From positions 1-21,820 of the forward strand of contig JAWXBM010000036.1 of NCBI GenBank assembly GCA_034440115.1: DNA of 21,820 nucleotides. The letters run 5' to 3'. This document shows, piece after piece, positions 1-6,940 of the stretch. The notes under the pieces were generated by a model that worked only from the letters and a program-made list of their open reading frames with translations, did not search any database and was not told the origin of the DNA. The position numbers and the translations under genes were made by a program. Source of the DNA: JAWXBM01 sp034440115 (lineage in GTDB: Bacteria; Pseudomonadota; Gammaproteobacteria; Xanthomonadales; SZUA-36). How positions within the stretch are numbered: position 1 is the first letter of the stretch; every line of letters begins with the position of its first letter.

Positions 1-59
1 GTGGTCGTCTCATCGCTTCTCTCCAGAGCACAGGGCTCATGATGAAGGAAAGCACTTAG

Positions 60-740
60 CGGAGTCCAATTGTTGTCCAGGGAGTGGGGTCCACTTCTAA
101 CATCGAGTTCGGCATCAAGTCGCAGTGGCTGAACAACCGGCTGCTGTTCAACTCCACGGTTTTAATCGACTGGGATGGTATCCAGGTCGAGCCGCGTGAC
201 CCGGTGGGCAATATTCCGTTTACCGCCAATGGCGGCGCAGCCGAACTCAACGGTCTGGAATGGGCGCTGCGTTTCCTGGCCACCGACAAGCTGCGGTTCG
301 ATTTCACCGGTACCTACTTTTTCGACAGTCAGCTGACCACCAACCAGCCCACGTTGCCGGGCGCCTCGTCGTTCATCATTACCGGGCTGGCCGGCGATGA
401 CATACCCAACGTGCCCGAGTTCCAGGCATACGTATCGGCGACCTACCAGGCCGAACTGATGGGACGGGCTCTGACCCTGATCGGTGATGTGACCTACCGC
501 GACAACACCAATACCGAGTTCCGCACCGACAGTCTGTTCAACATCCCGCTCGATTCGTACACGCTGGTGAACCTGTAGGCGGTCATGCAGCTGTCCGACA
601 ATCTGGATGTGGGCCTGTACGTGCGCAATGCCGGTGATGAACTGGCGGTATTTGACGGCATCGCCACCTTCCAGGATCCGATGTCCATCGTCGCGGCGCA
701 GCCACGCACGATCGGCGCCACGGTGCGCTGGAACTTCTGA
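60..740 (+). pseudogene. TonB-dependent receptor, 3' fragment with internal amber stop
   Basis: This is the C-terminal beta-barrel of a TonB-dependent outer-membrane receptor. Recognisable parts are a segment beginning SNIEFGIKSQWLNNRL, typical of a middle barrel strand, then IDWDGIQV, and a C-terminus ending in ATVRWNF with the terminal Phe of outer-membrane barrels. The frame is open only from about 60 (in-frame TAG at 57-59). It is broken by TAG at 576-578, after LVNL. The same frame then continues without a shift as AVMQLSDNLDVGLYV and on to a TGA at 738-740, 53 more residues of good receptor sequence. A single C-to-T change in a CAG codon would explain the stop. No plug domain, TonB box or signal peptide is present, and no convincing upstream receptor sequence was found in bases 1-59, so the 5' part is missing or too decayed to recognise. 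An initiation codon at 84 (GTG) is formally possible but probably meaningless. Confidence 0.88.
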
Positions 741-748
741 ACGACCGG

Positions 749-769
749 GCCAGCTGGTAAACAGCTGGC
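749..769. terminator. Hairpin between two convergent pseudogenes
   Basis: A perfect 8-bp stem (gccagctg / cagctggc) with a 5-nt loop lies between the stop codons of the receptor fragment (740) and the dehydratase remnant (798). Only three T residues follow on the plus strand, so this would be a weak intrinsic terminator. Its symmetric position between convergent genes suggests that it once served both. Confidence 0.45.
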
Positions 770-797
770 TTTGCAGTGCACGCCACCCGCCCCCGGC

Positions 798-1776
798 TCA
801 CAGCTGCTGTTGCAGGATCGCCGCCAGCACGTCCTGGTCGAGATTGCCGCCGTCACCACGCACACCGTCGGGCCGGCGGTAGGCGCGCCGGCCAGCGCTG
901 CCGCCACCGGAATCGCCCCGGCACCCTCGGCCACCACGTGGGCGTACTGGCACAGCGCGCGAATCGCGGCCGCCACCTCCGCCACCGACACCACGGCGGT
1001 AGCGTCGATCAGTTCACGCACCAGCGGCCACATTTCCTCCAGTACGCTGGGCGCGCCCACACCGGAAATGAATGACGGCATCACCGGAACTGTCACCGGC
1101 GCGCCGGCCTGAAACGCCGCGGTCAGCGGTGTTGCCGCAGCGCATTCCGCGGCGATGACGCGGACCTCCGGTTTGAGCGCACGCACCGCGGCGGCAATAT
1201 ACCGCAGGCGACGCCTCCGCCGCCGAAGGGCACCAGGATGGTCGCAACATCCGGCAGTTGCTCGACGATCTCGAGGCCAATGGTGGCGTTGCCGGCCAGG
1301 GCGCGGTTATCGCGCACCGCAATGACGTACACGCCAGGTTCGGACGGATGCCCGCGGTGCTGGATGATGCGCCACCAGATGTCGCGCTGCAGCAGGCAAA
1401 CCTCGGCACCGTAACGCCGGATCGCGGCGAGCTTGCCGACCGGGCTGCCTTCCGGCGCATACACCCTGGCGGCAATGCCCAGTTGCTGCGCGACCCAGGC
1501 CAGCGCCAGACCGGCATTACCGGAGCTGGCGGTATAGGCGCCGCCGCCGAAACGGTCGCGGTCCTCCTGCAGCAGCACATTGCCCATCGACCGCACCTTG
1601 TAGGCGCCGATCGGCTGCAGGTTTTCCAGCTTCAGGTAAATCTCGCCCGCGGTGCCGGGCACCTCCAGGCGCAACAGCGGCGTGCGAAGCGCATATGGCG
1701 CGAGCCGTGCGGCGGCGGCACGGATTTCTGCCAGCGTCGGCGACCGCGGCCGGGCGTCGTGTGACTTTGCTACCAT
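798..1776 (-). pseudogene. Threonine/serine dehydratase-like PLP enzyme, two frameshifts
   Basis: This is a fold-type II PLP enzyme of the threonine/serine dehydratase group, which deaminates hydroxyl amino acids to 2-oxo acids. The start is ATG at 1774-1776. Seen in order: KLENLQPIGAYKVRSMGN, whose Lys of AYK fits the PLP Schiff-base lysine; SSGNAGLALAW, the substrate/phosphate loop; and VPFGGGGVACGI, the glycine loop that holds the PLP phosphate. Near 1195-1205 the frame is lost. The bases read GGTATATTGCC where GGTATTGCC would continue as GIAAAVRALKPEVRVIAAE, so a 2-bp TA insertion is likely. A second break near 840-850 loses one base, after which the third frame gives GGNLDQDVLAAILQQQL and a stop at 798-800. 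Neither open reading frame alone is a complete enzyme. The base composition is much richer in GC than the genes after 1.8 kb. The lesions could also be sequencing errors, but an amber stop in the neighbouring gene favours real decay. Confidence 0.88.
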
Positions 1777-1829
1777 GGCTTAACCCATCCAGTGAGGTCT
1801 TTTCGATGAGCAGCCGCTGCAACGACTTG

Positions 1830-2060
1830 CTAGCTGCGGCCTTCTCGCTCGCGCCCTTCACGGACAGATTTGACGATTTCATCTCGGCTGAGATTGAGCT
1901 TTACACCTTTGACATCCAAAGGCGACGGCGACTCCTGCACCGGGCGAATCAGAAATGCGCGACCATCTCGGCGTGTAATCTTCACTGCCCCTTCAAGTTG
2001 GGCAGAATCCAATACAGACGAGAACTTCTGCCGCGCCTCCGAGAACGTGTATACCTTCAT
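1830..2060 (-). CDS. Phd/YefM-family antitoxin
   Basis: A 76-residue protein whose N-terminal half, MKVYTFSEARQKFSSVLDSA, followed by VKITRRDGRAFLIRP, matches the dimeric DNA-binding fold of Phd/YefM antitoxins. The C-terminal half (about residues 45-76, charged, ending in REGREREGRS) is likely the flexible segment that binds and masks the toxin. By family knowledge it should neutralise the adjacent PIN toxin and repress the operon. It starts only 3 bp after the toxin stop and has a strong GGAGGT ribosome site, so it is probably translated efficiently from the same transcript. The toxin-first order is unusual for PIN modules, in which the antitoxin normally comes first. Family assignment is firm; the pairing is inferred from adjacency. 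Confidence 0.85.
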   Translation of the reverse strand: MKVYTFSEARQKFSSVLDSAQLEGAVKITRRDGRAFLIRPVQESPSPLDVKGVKLNLSRDEIVKSVREGREREGRS

Positions 2061-2063
2061 GAG

Positions 2064-2456
2064 CTAGACCTCCAGAACCTTTATGCCCAGGGACTCAGCC
2101 ACCTGCTTGAGCGGTTGGTCGAGGGTAAGAAGCGGCGAATTTGATTGCATGCAGCACATCAGCAGGTATGCGTCGTAAGCATAGATGTGATGTTTTTCCA
2201 CCAAAGCCAATGCTTGATTGAGATTCACTTCAACCAACTTGATAGGAATCTCCGAATAAGCATCCAAGCATGCAATCGCCTGCTTCAATGTGGCTCGACC
2301 CCGTTTGATCATGGCCGAAAATGCATTGCCCATTTCCCAATGAACGGAACTCGGCGCAATCAAACTGCAACCAGACGTAAGCTCCAAAGCACGTTTCCGC
2401 CCCGGTTCGTATGTGACCACTGCAATGAGTGCTGATGTATCGATAGTTATTCGCAT
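2064..2456 (-). CDS. PIN-domain toxin (VapC-like ribonuclease)
   Basis: A 130-residue PIN-domain protein, the size of VapC-type toxins, predicted to be an Mg-dependent endoribonuclease. The acidic residues of the active site are visible: Asp6 in MRITIDTSALIAV, Glu in PSSVHWEMGNAFSA, Asp in HHIYAYDAYLL and Asp in PLLTLDQPL. An upstream ATG at 2507 would add 17 residues that do not fit the fold; the ATG at 2456 puts the first beta strand right at the N-terminus, as usual for the family. It is followed after 3 bp by a Phd/YefM antitoxin gene. All the acidic residues are present, so it may still be active. The RNA target cannot be predicted. Confidence 0.85.
   Translation of the reverse strand: MRITIDTSALIAVVTYEPGRKRALELTSGCSLIAPSSVHWEMGNAFSAMIKRGRATLKQAIACLDAYSEIPIKLVEVNLNQALALVEKHHIYAYDAYLLMCCMQSNSPLLTLDQPLKQVAESLGIKVLEV
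2068..2073 (-). promoter_or_regulatory. Strong Shine-Dalgarno site of the antitoxin
   Basis: GGAGGT on the minus strand lies 7 nt before the antitoxin ATG, immediately upstream of and partly within the last codons of the toxin gene. The toxin start at 2456 has only a weak GGTGAT-like sequence close to it. The contrast would favour antitoxin synthesis from one mRNA even though the toxin is encoded first. Confidence 0.7.
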
Positions 2457-2560
2457 ATCACCGACCTGTACAATTGCACCTATCGTATCAGGTCTTGCTC
2501 TAAGCAACCAACGTTTGAATTAACCGGCGCCTGCGTAGCTTTTTACTCCGACAAATTTCA

Positions 2561-2838
2561 GGGTCGGACCAGCGCAACTCCATAATTTCATTAGAAAAAA
2601 TAGAAAAAATCCAGGTTGTAATGACCTTAAACTCGCCATTTTGTCGCTTAAATGGGGCATTTAATAAGTCAGATCATAGATTCTCAATGACCGACCATTT
2701 TTTGCAATCGCTCATCGCTCAAGAGTAATTTCTTTAGACTTGCTTTTTTGGTCCAAAAATGGGCTATCTAACGGCTTGTATCAATCAGTTTTAGAACCTA
2801 AATCTAAGTTTTTCAATGAGTTGTGTTGGTCCGACCCC
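2561..2838. repeat. Inverted-repeat element of about 278 bp (MITE-like)
   Basis: The ends are inverted repeats. The left end, GGGTCGGACCAGCGCAACTC (2561-2580), matches the reverse complement of 2818-2837 at 18 of 20 positions. The interior is AT-rich and has no open reading frame of note. Each end also belongs to a longer module: an ATGG-type box followed, exactly 69 nt later, by GGTCCGACCC (2639 to 2561 on the minus strand, 2759 to 2838 on the plus strand). The structure fits a miniature non-autonomous mobile element or a paired REP-like repeat. No target-site duplication could be defined and no transposase is present in the window. Confidence 0.7.
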
Positions 2839-3042
2839 AATTATCTCACTGTTTGCTTGATGATAAACCCGCGCGTCAACCGTGCTGGATTGAGTCAATA
2901 GCTGTGGGGTCCAAAAATTTCATAAAGCAAGTGAAAGCTCAACTGGAGGCTCGAGCACTGTATCGAATAGTAACGAGTGACTCACAACAGACATTTCAGA
3001 TTCAGAAAGACAGCGGCGTGGAATCATGATTTTAGGGCCGAA

Positions 3043-3242
3043 ATGGCGAGTCTAAGACGAGTAAAACCATATTCCGACAGCAACATTACATAAATTTCAG
3101 AAACATATGCAGGTCCGACCCCTGTCCCACCACATAAATTTCAGAAACATATGCAGGTCCGACCCCTGTCCCAATAAAACCATATTCCGACAGCAACATT
3201 ACATAAATTTCAGAAACATATGCAGGTCCGACCCCCTGTCCC
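3043..3242 (+). repeat. Tandem direct repeats with GGTCCGACCCC core
   Basis: A 41-bp unit that starts acataaatttcag and ends ggtccgacccctgtccc occurs at 3088-3128, 3132-3172 and 3201-3242 (the last with one extra C). The first and third copies are extended on their left by the same 26 bp (3062-3087 and 3175-3200), so 3062-3128 is repeated at 3175-3242 with a 113-bp period. The first copy is preceded at 3043 by ATGGCGAGTCTAAG, which lies 69 nt before the GGTCCGACC core, the same arrangement as the ends of the 2561-2838 element. These look like tandem amplifications of one end of that element family. Confidence 0.85.
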
Positions 3243-3382
3243 CCGTAAACCCCACACTTGCCACACTTCTGACCCCAAATATCTCCAGGGCACTTTTGTC
3301 ATGCGGGCGTCATCTGTTGGCGCTAGTTTGATGAGCCCGGCTCCAATTTGCCGTGGAGTTCTCTTGGCAGGAGCCCGGAATA

Positions 3383-5089
3383 ATGCGTTACTGGATTTTG
3401 ATCGTCGTGTTTTTTTTCATTACGCAATTACTGGCATTCGCGGCAACTGATGATGCTGCAGAACCTGCCAGCCAAACCTTCATGCCTGATCCAGATGGCA
3501 ATTCCGAACTCTATCAACTGATACTGGACCAACTGCGTCGCCTGGAGGGTCCTGTGCCCGCCAGGCCAGCGGAACACCCTGCGCTGACACTCTATAATCG
3601 GGAAGCCATTATTCCGCCGCAGTGCTACACCCGCACGGAGGGTCAGCATAACCCGTGTTACGTCTGCCACCAGGATGCCGTTCCGGGGCGTGAAAATCTT
3701 ATGCATGATGGTGTGCTGCAAACCGAGTATCAGTTCAGCGATGTCGGGCTCAGCAACCATTGGCGTAACTTGTTCAAAGACCGCAGCGCAGCTATTCAAT
3801 CCATCAGTGATGAAGATATTCTCAGGTGGATCGATGCCGATAACTACTCCGACCTGGCTCCGCGCCTGAAGACTGTGGAATTCAAAGGTTGGATACCCGA
3901 TCTGGAAAACTTGAGTCTGGGCCGGGAAGCCTTCGATGACGAAGGCTTTGCTCTGGATGGCAGCCATTGGGTCGCCTTCAACTACAAACCCATGCCCAGC
4001 ACCTTCTGGCCCACTAACGGCTCTACCGACGATGTGATGATCCGTCTTGCTGCCGAATTCCGAACCCTGGCTAACGGCGAGGAGTCACGCGAGGTTTACC
4101 GCACGAATCTGGCCATTGTAGAAGCCAACATTAAAGGGCTTGATGAAATTACCGTTCGCCCGGTTGATGAGCGCGAGTTGGGGCTTGATTTGGACGGAGA
4201 TGGTCAACTTGGGCAGGCAACCGTGGTGCGCCGCCTGGACCGTTATGTGGGTGCGGCTGCTGACTGGTTTAAACAAGAGTGGATCTACCCCTTGAACACA
4301 GAGTTTCTTCACACGGTCCGCTATATCGGCATTGGCGCTGACGACAGTATCGGGGTCTCCAGCCGCATGAAAGAAGTCCGTTATATGCGCAAGCACTACG
4401 TATTACCTCATTTTGCTTTGGCGAATGCTTATCGCGAAGAGGCCTACGCAAAAGCAGATGGTTATTTGCCCGGATACATCGATGCGGGCCCACATGGGCT
4501 GGACAATGAAATGGGTTGGTTGTTGCAGGGTTTCATCGAGGATCGCCAAGGCCGACTTCGCGCCAATACCTATGAAGAAACCATGTTCTGCATGGGTTGC
4601 CATACATCGGTCGGGGCTACCATTGATAAGGTATTCAGCTTTGCCCGCAAAATCGATGGCGCGAAAGGATGGGGTTACATCAATCTGACCGGAATGCCCG
4701 ATGCACCGAATCGGGGTGAGCAGCGCGGAGAAATTGCTACCTATCTCGAGCGCGCAGGTGGCGGCGGCGAGTTTCGCAGCAATCCGGAAATGGAAGCGCG
4801 CTTCTTCGATGCAGAGGGCCGCGCCGATGCCGCAAAAATTGCCACGGCCATTGACGTTTATGACCTGATCACACCGTCACGCTCAAGGGCTCTGGAACTC
4901 AACAAAGCCTATCGGGTACTGGTGGAGGAACAGAGCTACATCTTTGGTCGTGACGCCTTTGTCACTCCACCCGCGAATGTCTATCGGGAAATCGATCCGG
5001 CTACTGCTCCAACGCTGCCGGCAAACTTGCGCTACCGCTGGGATATCAGGCTTGATTGGAGTGAACCCGCGCAATTTGCTACGCATTGA
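3383..5089 (+). CDS. Exported di-heme c-type cytochrome with EF-hand-like loop
   Basis: A 568-residue protein with an N-terminal signal peptide (MRYWILIVVFFFITQLLAFA then ATDDA), so probably periplasmic. Two CxxCH heme-c motifs are present, CYVCH at about 92-96 and CMGCH at about 403-407, predicting two covalent hemes and a redox role. Between them DLDGDGQLG (about 269-277) has the DxDxDG pattern of a calcium-binding EF-hand loop. A third cysteine, Cys81, lies near the first heme. The ATG at 3383 is chosen because AGGAG lies 10 nt upstream; an in-frame GTG at 3353 would only add residues before the signal peptide. I do not recognise a named enzyme family. The PhoX-like gene follows 173 bp downstream on the same strand, and both proteins are exported, which suggests a shared function. 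Electron donor and acceptor are unknown. The tandem repeat block lies just upstream and could affect its promoter. Confidence 0.85.
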   Translation: MRYWILIVVFFFITQLLAFAATDDAAEPASQTFMPDPDGNSELYQLILDQLRRLEGPVPARPAEHPALTLYNREAIIPPQCYTRTEGQHNPCYVCHQDAVPGRENLMHDGVLQTEYQFSDVGLSNHWRNLFKDRSAAIQSISDEDILRWIDADNYSDLAPRLKTVEFKGWIPDLENLSLGREAFDDEGFALDGSHWVAFNYKPMPSTFWPTNGSTDDVMIRLAAEFRTLANGEESREVYRTNLAIVEANIKGLDEITVRPVDERELGLDLDGDGQLGQATVVRRLDRYVGAAADWFKQEWIYPLNTEFLHTVRYIGIGADDSIGVSSRMKEVRYMRKHYVLPHFALANAYREEAYAKADGYLPGYIDAGPHGLDNEMGWLLQGFIEDRQGRLRANTYEETMFCMGCHTSVGATIDKVFSFARKIDGAKGWGYINLTGMPDAPNRGEQRGEIATYLERAGGGGEFRSNPEMEARFFDAEGRADAAKIATAIDVYDLITPSRSRALELNKAYRVLVEEQSYIFGRDAFVTPPANVYREIDPATAPTLPANLRYRWDIRLDWSEPAQFATH

Positions 5090-5262
5090 AACAATTCGCC
5101 TCATAACGGCCGATTCAGAAACCAATCTGTAACGGCTTTGCAAACGCCTTGTAATACAGCCTGCGTAGTCTGGAACTCCGCAATCGCCAACCCCATGGGT
5201 AGCCATAGGGTGCTGACGATTTGGCGGGAACCAATCCTATTCGATTTATTGAGGAGTACGTC

Positions 5263-6717
5263 ATGTTGAATTTTTCCAGGCAGTCGTTGGTAGCGGGCAT
5301 TCTGCTCGCACTTTCGCAAGCCGTCGTCGCAGGTACGGATACGTTTTTTGTGCCGCTCACCGGATCTGCCGTTGTTACTGTTCCAAACTCAGCCGAAGAA
5401 CTGACTTCTCCGTGGATTGCACCTGCAGGTGTGGTTCAGACGCTGCTTACCAGCCTTGATGAAGTGGAAGCCGATGCCCAACAGTCTGTGGTCCGCGTTC
5501 CCGGCCTGGGCTCGAATGCATCGATGTTTGACATGATCGCGTTTGACGACAAAGGCAAGTACCTCTTCATACCACACGAGACCCTGGTCGGCGCTGGCGT
5601 TTCTCGTTACGACATCAAGAAAGACAAAATGGAAACCTTGTTTGCCGGCAATCTGCAAGGAATTTACGATGACTGGAGCAGCGACTGGGGTGCTTTTGAC
5701 CCTGCAACATTCACCCCTGCAGGTACTCTTTTGCTGGGTGAAGAATGGTCCGGAACCGGCCGGGTGATGGAAGTAGTTAATCCTTTGGACAAGGTGAAAA
5801 AAATCAAAGTCCGCGAGTTGGATACGGTAGCCAATACCTCTCACGAAGGATTGCGTTTCAGCGATGATGGCAAGACCCTTTACTTCGTAGATGAGTGGAA
5901 CTCGGGCTCGATCTACAAATTGGAATTCAACAAGAAAAACAAATACAACAAGCCTGGAACAACCTATCTGCTGGTGGTAGATGACTACTTGGGCGATGCC
6001 AGCGAGGACTATAACGCAGGCAGCAACATTGGCTCAACCCGCACCGGTTATGCGACCTGGGTACCCATGACCACCAGTTCCGGTCAACCCCTGACGATGA
6101 CCAGCCCCTTTATGAACGGTCCTACCGATTTTCCCGATACCAATCCGGCTACACGGGGTGGGCGCGGCGCAGCCGATGAACTGGGTGGCACACCCTATGG
6201 TAGGCCGGAGGACATGGAAGTAGGCAAGCTGCAGAACCATAATGAGGTCATTTATTTCGCTGCCACTTCAGAACGCACCATTTATGCAATTGAAGAGCTT
6301 GGTGAGGATAAGGCGATGGTGAGAATTTTCGCCAGCGATGCATCTACCCCGAAGAATGCTGGATTTGCTCCAACATCAGCGCAGATGAATTCACCGGACA
6401 ACCTGGCCCAGGACGTGCACGGGAACATCTACATTATCGAGGATGCCCCGAACAGTTCATCCGTCGGTGGTGATGTCTGGTTTGCACGCGATGTGAACGG
6501 TGACGGCGTTGCCGAGTCCATTGATCACTTTCTCAGCCTGCGGGTTGGCGGGTCCGAAGCAACGGGTATGATTTTTAATCCGAAAGAGTCGCATGAGTTC
6601 GTGATGGCCGTTCAGCACCCGACCAGTACCGATCTGGATGCAGTCCCCTACGGTTTGGGTGATTCTGTCTGGTTGTTCGATCTGAGCGGTGCAGGTTTTC
6701 CAAAACACAAGAAATGA
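5263..6717 (+). CDS. PhoX/DUF839-fold secreted protein lacking the PhoX cysteine
   Basis: A 484-residue protein. The ATG at 5263 has GAGGAG 6 nt upstream and a Sec-type signal peptide (ending near SQAVVAG). Segments fit the beta-propeller of the PhoX/DUF839 family: PAGTLLLGEEWSGTGRVMEV, SHEGLRFSDDGKTLYFVDEW, GRPEDMEV, MNSPDNLAQDVHGNIYIIED and GSEATGMIFNP. In true PhoX alkaline phosphatases the first segment reads roughly GTWLTCEE, and its Cys helps bind the iron-calcium cofactor. Here the equivalent is LLGEE, and the protein contains no cysteine at all. PhoX is also normally exported by the Tat pathway with a twin-arginine signal, which is missing. DVNGDGVAE (about residues 410-418) may bind calcium. 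It may therefore not be a classical phosphatase; a calcium-dependent hydrolase or binding protein is possible. It is probably cotranscribed with, or functionally linked to, the di-heme cytochrome upstream. Confidence 0.85.
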   Translation: MLNFSRQSLVAGILLALSQAVVAGTDTFFVPLTGSAVVTVPNSAEELTSPWIAPAGVVQTLLTSLDEVEADAQQSVVRVPGLGSNASMFDMIAFDDKGKYLFIPHETLVGAGVSRYDIKKDKMETLFAGNLQGIYDDWSSDWGAFDPATFTPAGTLLLGEEWSGTGRVMEVVNPLDKVKKIKVRELDTVANTSHEGLRFSDDGKTLYFVDEWNSGSIYKLEFNKKNKYNKPGTTYLLVVDDYLGDASEDYNAGSNIGSTRTGYATWVPMTTSSGQPLTMTSPFMNGPTDFPDTNPATRGGRGAADELGGTPYGRPEDMEVGKLQNHNEVIYFAATSERTIYAIEELGEDKAMVRIFASDASTPKNAGFAPTSAQMNSPDNLAQDVHGNIYIIEDAPNSSSVGGDVWFARDVNGDGVAESIDHFLSLRVGGSEATGMIFNPKESHEFVMAVQHPTSTDLDAVPYGLGDSVWLFDLSGAGFPKHKK

Positions 6718-6824
6718 GGAACCGCTGATTTATTCAGAGATTCCTGTGACACAGGGAAGTGTCCGTGCACTGAGGAATCCAGGATGGACTGTTCAGAGCT
6801 TCCATTTGTCTGAATCAGCCAGCA

Positions 6825-6848
6825 CCCACGCCGCAGCAGCGGCGTGGG
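6825..6848. terminator. Strong hairpin between convergent genes
   Basis: A perfect 10-bp GC-rich stem (cccacgccgc / gcggcgtggg) with a 4-nt loop lies between the convergent stops of the PhoX-like gene (6717) and the S9 peptidase gene (6941). There is no T-run on either side, so it is either a bidirectional transcription barrier or an mRNA 3'-end stabiliser rather than a canonical intrinsic terminator. Confidence 0.6.
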
Positions 6849-6940
6849 ATAGGGAAGCGGTACAGGTTTGGTTAATGCAGAATTCAGGCGTTTCGGCTTG
6901 CCATAAGCCACTGGCATTCCAGTTCAAAGGGGTGGATTGT

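Larger units (their letters stand above)
2457..3382. other. Gene-free repeat island
   Basis: No credible gene lies in this stretch of about 925 bp; the short open frames here have no recognisable protein features and cross the repeats. It holds the inverted-repeat element at 2561-2838 and the tandem repeat block at 3043-3242, listed separately. Bases 2457-2560 must contain the promoter of the toxin-antitoxin operon, and 3243-3382 that of the cytochrome gene, but I see no convincing -35/-10 pair in either. The sequence ggtccaaaaat occurs twice (2750 and 2908), perhaps a further degraded repeat fragment. Confidence 0.6.

Noticed and set aside
84..578. Complete small protein of 164 residues
   Set aside because: It is the middle-to-late part of a TonB receptor barrel that continues in frame after the amber codon; it has no signal peptide or plug.
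771..1764. Plus-strand open frames in the GC-rich block
   Set aside because: They lie antisense to the dehydratase remnant, are low-complexity (Ala/Arg/His-rich) and show no family motif; a GC-rich antisense frame is expected to stay open.
1695..2435. Plus-strand frames opposite the toxin-antitoxin genes
   Set aside because: They are antisense shadows without recognisable domains or ribosome sites.
3062..3242. CRISPR array
   Set aside because: Spacing is irregular, the regions between copies are only 3 bp or are themselves repeated, and there are no cas genes.
3353..3382. GTG start for the di-heme cytochrome
   Set aside because: It places ten extra residues before a normal signal peptide, and the AGGAG site is positioned for ATG 3383.
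2823..3450. Short plus-strand proteins in the repeat island
   Set aside because: They run through the tandem repeats (repeated residues HINFRNICRSDP) and reflect the repeats rather than a gene.
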